From positions 69,319,492-69,383,491 of the forward strand of contig NC_057867.1 in assembly GCF_019393635.1 (NCBI RefSeq): 64,000 bases of DNA, in the 5' to 3' direction. Origin of the DNA: Dromiciops gliroides. Taxonomy: Eukaryota > Chordata > Mammalia > Microbiotheria > Microbiotheriidae. The position numbers and the translations under genes were made by a program. Positions 39,101-50,900 of the stretch are shown here, one piece after another. Every line of letters starts with the position of its first letter. Within the stretch, counting starts at the first letter, position 1. The notes below the pieces were generated by a model. The model worked only from the letters and a program-made list of their open reading frames with translations. It was not told the origin of the DNA and ran no database searches.

Positions 39101-42100
39101 AATTATGGTATATGAATGTCATGGTATCCTCTTGTGCAATAAAAACGAAAAGATGGTTTTAGTAAAACCTGGGAAGACTTTAGGAACCACTGCAGAGTGA
39201 AGTGAACAGAACTAGGAGAACGATTGATTCTATGACATGGATATGGTGAAACAATTCTGAGAGACTTAAGAACTCTGATGCAGTGCTCAGCCACACTTGC
39301 AGAGGCCTTATGATGAAGCGTGCTACCCACCTTCTAAAAAAGAAGTGATGAATTCCAGATGCAAAATGAGACATACATTTTTTGGACATAACTAAGATGG
39401 GAATTTGTTTTGCTTGTTTATGCATATTTATTACAAGGGTTTTTTTCTCTTTGTGTGTGTGAGGGGGTGTAGGGTGATAGGAAGGAGAAAAAAAGAAATG
39501 TTTGAAAATTGAAAAAATTATTTTTAAGCAATGTGAAAGAAAAGAGGAATCGTTTTGTGCTTTGTATTTGTATGTAACATTCTGAACACATTGTTCAGCC
39601 CATGATAAGTATTTAATAAATACTTATCGATCGAAAAAATAATAAATGTAAAATGAATGTTCTACAGAGTCAGATCAGTTTTGCTGCCACTGAGACACCC
39701 ACCCTTATAACAGGAACTCACATTTCTCATTCCTAACTTGTCCATGCTACACAGAGGCAAAAAGTCAGTGGCAGATTGGGAACAGATGGTAACTGATCAT
39801 GCTTTGGAAAGCTTGGTTGTTCTCTTGTTGACCAAGTTCACCTTCTTCAAGTTGTTGAGCCTAAAGGGAAACTAGTGCTTTAAAAAATTGGCCTGTACCA
39901 TTGAACATGATCAAGAAACACTCCTCATGTTCCAAAGAAATCCGAATCTATTTAAAGGACAAAGAAGCAACACTTTATAACAAGGGCAGAAGAAGTAGGT
40001 CTTTTTATGTCTCAGGAGATGAGAGGATAGGTGAAATTTGACACACAAAAAATAGACATTGGCAACCATATGGGATTCCTAGGCTAAGGAGGACTTGAGA
40101 TGTATACCTTCAAGGGAACTAAAAGAGTTCCTAGAAAAGGTCGCAGTGTAAATTGTTGTTGTTTTTTCCTTTATCAAAAGGATAGGTTCTGTTATTCTAT
40201 TCTTCTTCCTTCCAGAGAGGACCAAATTCAGTTTTGGCATTAAAGCAAAAAGATTAGTCTGATACTGAGGCAGAACCCCAAGAAAATTCCAACCCCTAGT
40301 CCTTTTCCAATCTAGAAAGACCAAGGGCTAGTGTCCTGATCTGTGTCCTCTGGTGTGGCACAGGCCACATCTGGAGCTCTGTGTTCAGTTTGAGAAGCTA
40401 CAGTTTAAGGCCAGTGATGAGTCAGCGTCCAGAAGAGGGCAACTGGGAAGTCCTTGAGTCCATGATTTAGAAAAATCTGTCGAATGACCTGGGAATGTTT
40501 TACCTGGAGAGGAGAAGACAAATGAGGGACAGGATATTTCTTGTCAGGTGTTTGAGAAAGAGGGATCTGACTCGTTCTGCTCAGATCTAGAGTAGAACCA
40601 GGAGCAATGAGTGGAAGTTGAAGAGAGGTAGATGTGGGTTTGATAGAAGGAACAATTCCTAATAATGAGTTTGTCCCAAATGGACTGATCTTCCTTGGCA
40701 GGTGCTAAGTTTCTACCCTCCCTGGAGGTCTTCAGGTAGTCTGGATGCTCACTTGGCTACTCTAGGGATACTCTAGAGAGCATTATTGTTTAGGTATGAG
40801 TTGGCCTGGATGCCCTTGGAGATCCTTCCCTACTTTGATTCTTTGATTCAGTCCAGAAAAGAGAACATGATTTTGAATATGTAAAACCTGAAAAGGAGTT
40901 GGCCTGACTCGGTGGAGAGAGTTCTGACCTTGGAAAAGAGAAGAGCAGAGTTCCAAATATCTCTTCTAATAGTAATAGGCGTTCGAATCTGGACAAGTCA
41001 ATTTCTCTCTGCCTCAGCAAGAACAACTCCTTAGGATTAAATTTCCTAAGTCAGAAAGAGGTTTCCATGTGTCTTGGTTGGGGTAGAAAGAGTTCCCTAT
41101 GCTGCAAGAAGCTCAGAACTTTCCCAGATTTTGGCACGTCAGATACCATGTTGGCATAGTTGAAAGGCCCCGTGTATGTACTTCTCCTTCCACAAATTGA
41201 CCAACAAGAAGTTCTGCTCATTCAACAAGTCTTTATTAAGTGCAGCGATTGTGTGCCAGGGCGCTGTGCTGGACAAGGGCAACGCGGCTCTTTCTGTTAA
41301 AGAGCTTATGTTCTATTGGGGGACAACACGTGCACAGATAAGTACAGATGAAGTGTATGCCGAGTAAGTATAATGTGATTCTGATGGCTGCAATAATGGA
41401 TGGATGGAAGGCTTCAGAAAGGTCTTGTGGGATTGGTGGCTCTGAGCTGAGCCTTGAAAGAGGCTAGGGAGGTTGTGAGCTGGAGGTGAGCTGAGGGAGC
41501 TTCCAGGCATATGCCGTAAAGCCACAGGGGTGGGACATGGAATGTCCTTTTTGGGGAACAGCAAATAAGCCAGCCTTGTCTTCAATGGAGCCATTAATGT
41601 GAAATGGATTCAGAAAGAGAGGTTGGAGCCAGATAGCGAAGGGTTCGAAAGATAGAGGAATTGGTATTTGTTCTTCAAGGCAGTGGGAAGTTTGCATTGG
41701 ATTAAAGATTGAGTGGAGGTAGTCATTGCCCCTCCTGATGCATTCTGACTTGCTGAGCCTGGGCAGATCACTTAGGCAACTTTCCAAGTGTGTAAGTTGC
41801 ACAGAAGGTGCTGACCTGCATCGGTAGAGGGAGTTTCCTTCTTCAGAAGTTCCCTGGACCAGCATAATCACAGTTCCGGTTCCCACCCCATAGGCAGCCA
41901 GTGGTTCTCTCACTGCACATTTGACTGATCCCAGTGTTCTTTTGGATTTACCCTGAATCCTCTGGACTTCATTCTGAACTATCTTGACTGAGGGAATTGC
42001 TAGAGAAGAGTCTAGACTGCCCTCAAGTTTTCCTGGTACAGATCTCTTGTGGGTCTGCATTTAGTCAGGACCAAAGGCTGATTCCATGTCCTAACGGCCA

Positions 42101-45100
42101 CTGCATGATCTGCTTTTGTCCTCCATTTGCTTCATCCTCTTGGCTATGCCTTAAAGTGCCAAAAGATGACTGGCATAGTCAAGACCTTGTATGCCCAAGG
42201 TGACGTGGTCACCATTTGGATTGATATGGCCAGGCCAATCCTCAATAAAACTGGGAAGTAAGCTCCTCTCTCCTCCCACTCACTTCCCCTCTCTCCATGA
42301 TGTTCTTCTGTCCTGGTGTCCCCTCTCTCCCACCATGCCCACTCAAGAGGGTATGCATTTTTAATAGTGACTCGAAGTAGAAAAAAGCTGTGTTCTGAAG
42401 TGGCTTCGTAGGCACAGTCTAAGGATGGTTACTGTCTCTCCTTCCTTCTTTCCCACTCCAAGAAGGGAAGAAATACAGATAGGTTTGGCATACTTCCTTG
42501 GGTGCCTATTCTTGCCATAGGCCTCTGGGAAAGTGCCCAGTTGCCCAGTGGAGTTGTCCAGCCCTACACAGCTATGTGTCAGAAAGGCAGCTGGAAAAAT
42601 CTGCTGGCCAGGAATTCCATTTGCAACCTGAGAGGTGTTTTCAAATGGTCAGTCAGGCTGGAGGAAGGGCTACTCAATAGGAAGGCCAGAAGAGAACAGA
42701 TTTCTTTTCCTGGGACCACAAATGGTGGCCCACCAGGCCAAGACCTCGATGGGTTAAGCCAAGCAGGCCTGCTGTTTGGACAGAGATGAAGGATGTGAAC
42801 ACAGGGCCGAGTGGTGACAGATTCCAATATGAATATGAATATGAATGAAAACCAGAGCGAAGCGGGTAAGCCACTAAAAAGCTTCCCACACTTTAGAAAT
42901 TGGTTTTGTTAATAAAACAGCAGTGCTTTGGAGAACACAGGAAATAGATTTCTCATCTTTAGCACCTGCTTCTTACTGATTTACTGCCAGCCAATGATTA
43001 GGCTCTGTCAGATCCAGGCTGCTTTAAGGAGGACAGATTAGGCAAAGTTAAGGATGCTAAAACAGGCAGGTAGTTCTCAAAAAGTGCCACTGATTCGGGA
43101 GACAAAGCATTCTGTCACCTGGAAAATGGAACGGAAAGGAGGGATGCTTGTGGAACAGCTCAGTGATGGTGGTGGCTCTTAAGCTGTCTTGATGCCGTTT
43201 GTTTTACAGCTCAGTTCTCCCTCTCTGCCCTTTGAATTCAGCCCTTTCTTATAACAGAAAAATCATATCAGGAGAACCTACCAATGTAGTGACTGTGCCC
43301 GAGGGCTTTTGTCCCTGTTGTCCCTTACTTCCCTACAGAAACTCAGGAGACACACTTCATCACTCCTTCTACGAGATTAACATTGGCTATTGCCGTCCAC
43401 TAGAGTTCAGCTAGGTGGCTCAGTGGGTAGAGCACTTGGCCTGGAGTCAGGAAGTTTCTTTCTTGTTCTGTCGTACAGTTATGTCCAACTCTTCATGACC
43501 CTAAGACTGTAACATGCCAGGCCCTCCTCTCCTCCACTGTCTCCTGAAATCTGTCCAACTTCATGTTTGTTGCTTCCATGATACTGTCTATCTATCTCAT
43601 CTTCTGCTGCCCCCTTTTCCTTTTGTCCTCCATCTTTCCCAATATCAGGGTCTTTTCCAGTGAGTCCCATCTTCTCATGATGTGGCCAAAACGTTTAAGC
43701 TTCGGCTTCAGTATTTGACCCTCCAGTGAATAGTCTGAATTGATTTCTTGAAGTATCGACTGATTTGATTTCCTGGCTGTCCATGGGACTCTCCAAAGTC
43801 CTCTCCAGCACCACAATTCAAAAGTGTTGATTCTGCAACGCTCAGCTTTCCTCATAGTCTAACTTTTACAGCCCGTCATTGCTACTAGAAAAACCACAGC
43901 CTTTGTCAGCAAGGTGACATCTCAGCTTTTTCATACGCTGTCCAGATTTGCCAGAGGAGCAAGCATCTTTTAATTACATGGCTGATGTCACTGTCTGCAG
44001 TGATCTTTGAGCCCAAGAACATACAATCTGACACTGCTTCCATTTCTTCTCCTTCTGTTTGCCAGGAAGTGATGGGACCAGTTGCCAAAATCTTGATTTT
44101 TTTTTTTGCGGTGCAGTGGGGGTTAAGTGACTTGCCCCAGGGTCACACAGCTAGTAAGTGTCAAGTGTCTGAGGTCAGATTTGAACTCAGGTCCTCCTGA
44201 ATCTGGGGCCGGTGCTTTATCCACTGCACCATCTAGCTGCCCCCATCTTGATTTTTTTGATGTTGAGCTTCGAGCCAGCTTGTACACTCTCCTCTTTCAC
44301 CTTCACCAAGAGGCTTCTTAATTGCTCTTTACTTTCTGCCGTCAGAGTGATATCATCTGTGGATCTGAGATCATTGATAGTTCTCCTGGCAACCTTAATT
44401 CCAGCTTTTGACTTGTCTATTCTGGCATTTCACATGATGTACTTTGCATACAAATTAAAGAAATGAGGTGACAATATACAGCCTTGTTTTATTCCTTTTA
44501 TGATCTTGGAATTAGGAAGACCTGAGTTCAGATTCAGCCTCAGACACTCAGTATCTATGTGACTCTGGGCAAGTCACTTAACTTCTTAATCCACTGGAGA
44601 AGGCAATGGCAAACCATTCCAGTATCTTTGCCAAGAAAATCCCATACAAGGTCACAGTCAGACACAACTGAAAGGTGACAATTACAACAATGACAACAAC
44701 AAGAGTTGAGCTCCCTTTCAGTGTTATTTTCACTTTATTTCCCATCCTTGGATTCCCCCAAAAGGCTGCCATGAATATTTTGGTGTTTTTTAGGACTTTC
44801 CTTTTTGTCCTTCTCCTAGAGGGTTACTTAGGTCCAGTGATGGGCTCCCTGGGTCTGAGGGAATGAATAACTCAGCAACTGGGTGTTTCTCATGCTCCCA
44901 AAGAGGGTGTCTATGCTCCTTTCCCCTTAATGTCAATATTGTTTTTCTACTCTAGCATCATTGCCTGTGCTATGAGCATGAAGCGCTATGTAGAGGCCAA
45001 CATTTCCCAGAAGTCTCACACCACCATCAAGTACTTTATGAAGATGTGGAGCAGTGTCAGTGATACGCTTATCTTCATCTTCCTGGGGGTTTCAACCATC

Positions 45101-47906
45101 GGTGAAAACCATGAGTGGAATTGGCCATACATTTGTTTCACCATCATTTTCTGCCTCGTGTGGCGAGCATTAGGTATGGGACCGTGAGTATTTCTGTATG
45201 AACCAAATGAGCTGAACTTGGGGCTAAATTAGATATGATATCTTTCAAATGCCAAGATAGTACGTGATCCTGAAATCACACATTTCGAGCTGGAAAGGTA
45301 GTCTGACTTTCTCTTTGACAAAGGAGAAAATCGAGGCCCAGAGGATTATAAAGACTTGTCCAAGTGCTCACAAGTTTTACGTACCAGAGCCAGGATTTGA
45401 ACCTAGACCTTTAACTCCAAATCCATTGCTCTTACCACCAACTGCCATATTTTCTTCTTTGAAGGTGACCGTCACATTTGCATGAAAATGAACTTGCTAT
45501 ACATGTGAGTTTGCATTCACCTTTCTGGGCCTTAGTGTGTCAGGTCAAAATCCTACATAAAATGAGGTGAATGATGAAAGGTTCCTGAGAAGGTTGGCTG
45601 CAGAGGGGATACGTTTTTTGGGCAAGTCATTGACTAGTGCTACTTGTTGATACAGGGAATATTCACAGCAGTGTAATAGGAGAGATAGAGTAATTCAATG
45701 GGAAACAGTCCACTGCCTATGTGACCCTCAAGAGTAAGTTCCAACTCTTCTGGATACCGGTTTCCTCCTGAATTAGACTAAATGTCTGCTACGGTTCTTC
45801 CAGGTCTAAGTCTATGACTCTGACAGTGATATTATTACTCTTGTTGGCTGAGTTGGGCTGCCTCTGGTGTCCTCCCCATCCCAAGTACACCCAGCCAGTC
45901 ACATTGGCTCTCCATATGGCCCTTGAAGGGCCTATTGCCACTGTACTTGGCCTGTGTTGGCAGTAGGGGAGGAATGTGGGCCTTGCATCTTGAGTGATCT
46001 CTATGTTCCTGCTTTGCCTTTGCAACCTTCTAATATAATTGTGGATGTTTGGTGTCATTGCTGTAGGAGGAGAGAGTAGGTCAGAAGAGATCTTGCTGGC
46101 TAGAAAGTCAGGAGAGCTGTGCCACAGACTGCATGACCATGGCCCAGTCACTGCCCCTCTCTGCTTCAGTTTACTCCTGTGTAAAGTAGGAGTTGGGGGA
46201 GGCTAGGACTAGGATAGATATCTTCTGAGGTAGGGCTTTGTCAGTCTTGTTATTCTAGAGTCCTCTATCTGTACCCTAGAATAGGGTGATATTGGGGCCT
46301 TGAGCCACTGCCCCACAGCTTTAGATCCTCATCTCCTTCTTACTCTGGGATTTTTCCTAGGACTCTGCCCACATTCATGAAGACCAGGAAAGGCCCTGAG
46401 AGATCACCTAGTCCAAACCCACTCCTCCCCATTTGGCAGATGGAGAAACTGAGACTGAGAGAGAGGAAGTGAGAGCTTGTGAGTAGCAGGGCCATGATTT
46501 CAACGCTCTAGGTGGAAACTCCTTGCTGTTCCACATCAATTGTTTTGTACGAGGCCACAGCGGCAGACAAGGGAAGTGCCCACGTGGGCCATGCCATATT
46601 AGCCTGCAAACCTCATTGCTTCATTACCAGCTAAATAGGGCCTCCTCTTTATCGTACAATTTATAGCTTCTCTCGGCATTCTGTTTATAGTTCATCATCT
46701 TTGCTTGACATTTATATGTTGCCCTCCCCCTTCCTTCCCAACGAATAGTCATCATTGTACCGTTAGCCCTTGCAGGGAGGCTGAGACACTTCCCCCATGG
46801 AGATGGCTATGGAGAAGCACATTAGGCAAATTGCTCAGGTGTGTGAGGAGGAGCAATAAGGCAGGCTGGGCCGCTTGATTAGCCATTACCATGTGGTGTA
46901 GGGGGCTTATTACCAGGAAACCTAGCAGCCACATGTCATCCAGGTTCATAGAAGCCGATTTCCCGCTCTTTCAAGGGACTCGGCAGAGTCTCACCAAGGC
47001 TGGAAATATGTCTCTTCCTGTTGTTGTTGTTTAATTAAGTGAAATAGGAAAACAGATGTCCTCAGACTATGTACCTCAGGCTCAGTGATGGGGAAAGGGA
47101 GAGTCAAAGCAGGTAAGGAGAACTCTTTTTTGGAGATTTAGAGCTGGAAGCAGGTGTGTGCTTGTGAGCTGATTGTTAAATTTTCAGTGTGAGCATTTAC
47201 ACCTCAGAAATCTGCAAATGCTACAAATCAGACCTTGATTTATCATTTTGTTGACTGTCTAGAAATCTAGACAACATTGTCTAGAGAGAAGGTGATAGAG
47301 AAAACAATAATACTGCAAATTAAACTTAAATGTGTTATACCTATATTTTTTTCCCCTTGGAAATCCAGTTGTTAAAATTTACCAGCACACCACTGGTTGG
47401 TAGGGACCTTTGAGACCATCCATTCTATAGATGAGGAACTGAGGCCCAGACAGGGTGTGAATTGTCCAAGGTCATACAGGTAGGAAGGGAAAAAGAAGGA
47501 TTTGAAGTGGTGTCCTCCTACATCCTCTGAGGTCCATCATGTTTTCCACTATACCAAGAGCCAATAAGATCAGACCCTCAAGGCTAAGGAGAGTATTTCT
47601 AACCATTGCTAATAGCCAATGAGGCAGTCAACAAGCATTTATTAAGTTCTTACTGGTTGCCAGGCACTGTGCTTAGTGATGGGGCCACACAGAAGGGCCT
47701 CTTAAGAGGCTCGGAAAGGTTAAATGATTGCCCTTAAGGCAAAGTGGGACAGGCTACCTCTGGTTCCCTGGTGTCCTCAGCCAGTGAAGATGCCTTTCAA
47801 TTGACTGTCCCTGAAGGCCACAGTTCATGTTCTCCATAGATTTGTTTTCCTGTTTCACAAGGTGCTCGCATTCTAATGGGAGAAACAACTTGGAAATGAT
47901 TATGTC

Positions 47907-47959
<53 letters not shown>

Positions 47960-50900
47960 ATATATGTGTGTGTATGTAGGCAATGGAAGGTAATCATGCA
48001 GTAATGGTGCTAGCAGTGTGGGAATATATGTATGGGGGAGGGGACAGAGAAAGGCTTCCTACAGAGGATTCAGTTTAAGCTAGGAAGCCAAAGAGGGGAA
48101 GAGGTATTTCTTGGAGGTAGCCAGTGAAAAGGTGCAGGGGATGGAGTGTAGGATTGTAGGAATAGCAAAAAGGCCTGTGTCACTGCATCAGAGAGTATGC
48201 CTTGGAGAGTCAAGTGTAAGAGGACCAAAAATGGGGCCTGGGTTGTGAGGATTTTATATTTGATTCTATAGGTAATAGGGAGCCACTGGGAGTTTATTGA
48301 GTAGAGGTATGATGTGGTTAGATTTGTACTTTAGAAAATCCCTTTGGCCGCTGAGTGGAGGACGAACTGGAATGGGGAGATGCTTGTGAGAGGGAGACTA
48401 ACCAGCAGATCATTTCAACAGTCCAGGTATGAAGTGGCAAAGGCCTGCACTGCTGTGGTGGCAGGGTTAGAGGAGAGAAGGAAGTATGTGTGAGAGATTT
48501 TATGAAGGTAGAATTGACAGGACTTGGCAACAGATTGGATATGGGAGGTGAGTGAGAGTGAGGAGTAGAGTATAATAACATCGAGGTTGTAAGCATAGCT
48601 GACTGGAAGGATGGTCATGTCCCTGAAAATAATAGGGTAGTTAGGAAGAGCAGAGTGTTTGGGGGAGAAGTTAATGAGTTCTACTTTGGAAATGTGGACT
48701 TTGAGATGTCTATAGGTCATCCAGTTTGAGATATACAAAATGCAATCGAGGATATGATTTTGGTTCCTAGGAGAAAGACTGGGGCTGAATATATGGCCAT
48801 TGGAATCATCTCACCTATAGGTGGAATTGAACCCAAGGGAACTGAAGAGATCACCAAGTGAGAGAGTATATAGACTGAGGGACGAGACAAGAGGACCTGG
48901 GAAGATTCCCAGAGTTAGTGGATGTGAGTTACGTGAAAATTAAGTAAAGGAGACTGGGAAGGACTACTCAGAGAGGGAAGAGAAGAACCAAGAGAAAACA
49001 GTATCACAAAAGCCTAGAGAAGAGAGAATATTCTGGAGCAGAGCATAATCAGACGGGCCAAAGGCTGAACAGAGGTTAAGGAGGATGAGGATTAAGAAAA
49101 GGCTAGTTGCTTTGGCAATTAAGAGATCATTGGTAACTTTGGAGAGGGCAATTTTAGTTGAATGATGAACTTGCATCATTGATGAAGTCTGCATGAGATT
49201 GCAGAAGGGTTAGAGGGGAGAGAGAGAGAAAAGGAAGTGTCGGCACAAATTGTAGATGATTTTCTCAAGGAGGTTAGCTGTAAAAGGGAGAAGTCTAGGA
49301 CAATAGCTAGCAGGGTTAGGAGGATCAGGTGATGTTTTCTGAAGGATGGAAGAAACATGAGCATGTTTGTAGGCAGTAGGGAAGCAGCCAGTAGACAGGG
49401 AGAAATTGAAGATTAGAGAGAGTGTAGGGGCAAGAGAGGTGGCCATCTGCTGGAGAAGACAGGAGGGGATGGGATTATGAATGTAGGTAGATGAGATTGC
49501 CTTGCCAAAGATAAGGGCTACCTCTTAGAGACAGGGGTGAAGTGGTCTGTTAGATGAGATGAGGGGGAGGGGAGAAGAGGGAGCTCTTGGCAACAGGTCT
49601 TAACTTTTTCAGTAAAGGCAGGTGAGTTCCTCATATTGGGAAAGGAGGTTTGAGGAAGGATGAGAAAGTTTGGAAAAGTCACTGTGGTAAGTGAAATTGT
49701 GATTTTATTAAGAAGATGTGAAAGGATTATATTGCCTTAGTGACGGCCCATTTGACATTGCATAACATAAAATTGTAGTGGACACAGTCACCTTGTTTTT
49801 GTGATTTTCTCTAGCTTCGTTAAACAGCACATGACTAGGAGGGAAGGCAGCAGATGCTGGCAGTGATCCAAGGCTGGGCAAAAACTCAAGTGTAGAGAGG
49901 ATAGTGTTGACAAGGGAGTTGGGAGGGAAGTGAGGATGGGGTGATGGGCTGGGAAAGAACTGAGAAGTTGGGAGGAATCGAGATCATGATGAGATTGAAA
50001 AACATAGTTAGGAATTGTAAGAAAGAAGAAAGGGTGGGCTGACAAAAGATTGTGATAAAAATGTCATGATCTGCTAAAGGCATTTTGGAGTTTATGAACG
50101 TGGAAGTGATATAGGGAATGGAGCCAACTTTACAAGAATAATAGTCATTCCCCAACTGATAAATGGTCAAGGGATATGAACAGCAGTTTTCAGAAGAAGA
50201 AATCAAAGCTATTAATAGTCATATGAAAATGCTCTAAATCACTAATAATTAGGGAAATTCAAATTAAAACAACTCTGAGGTAGTATCTCACATCTATAAG
50301 ATTAGCTAAGATGACAGAAAAGGAAAATGATAAATGTTGGAGAGGATGTGGTAAAATAGATATGCTAATGCATTATTGGTGGAACTGTGAAGTAGTCCAA
50401 CGATTCTGGTGGGCAATTTGGAACTATGCCCCAAAAGCTATTAAACTGTGCATACCTTTTGATAAAGCAATATTGCTACAAGGTCTAAACCCCAAAGAGA
50501 TAAAAGAAAAAGGAAAAGGACCCACATGTACAAAACTATTTTTAGCAGCTCTTTTTGTGGTAGCAAAGAATTGGAAACTGAGAGGATGCCCATCAATTGG
50601 GGAATGGCCGAACAAGTTATGGTATGTGAATGTGATGGAATACTATGGTACTGTAAAAACAATGAGGGGGATGGTTTCAAAAAATCCTGGGAAGACTTAT
50701 ATGAGATGATATGAAGTAAAGTGAGAAGAATCAGTTTATACAGTAACAACAATGTAGTGAAGATAATCAACTTTGAAAGGCTTAGTCACTCTGGTTATAA
50801 TTCTCCCCCCTGCCTTTTTTCCTTTCAGTTAGTCAATTAGATTCCCCCTTCTTCTCTTCCCCTTCACCTAGTCTGTTCATTAGTTTAAAAAATTTCATTT

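Larger units (their letters stand above)
43408..44702 (+). mobile_element. RTE-tailed SINE interrupted by BovB
   Basis: 5' part 43408-43452 (cagctaggtggctcagtggg through ggcctggagtcaggaag) resumes at about 44505 (ttaggaagacctgagttcag) and ends in aaaccattccagtatctttg and caatgacaacaacaag. The word aggaag is present at both joins. Confidence 0.7.
13863..44955 (+). other. Intron 3 (31 kb)
   Basis: Spans gtaagt at 13863 to ctctag at 44955. It carries most of the repeats in the window. Stretches without an assigned element include 14671-15150, 15690-16310, 17700-18160, 18250-18820, 19520-21220, 21431-23200, 23401-24110, 28520-28885, 29845-30800, 35690-36640, 36861-37020, 38340-38800, 39560-40330 and 41960-43400. 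No alternative exon was recognised in it. Confidence 0.85.

Noticed and set aside
50311..50709. 132-codon plus-strand open frame as a host gene
   Set aside because: Also an L1 ORF2 C-terminus, 5'-truncated.
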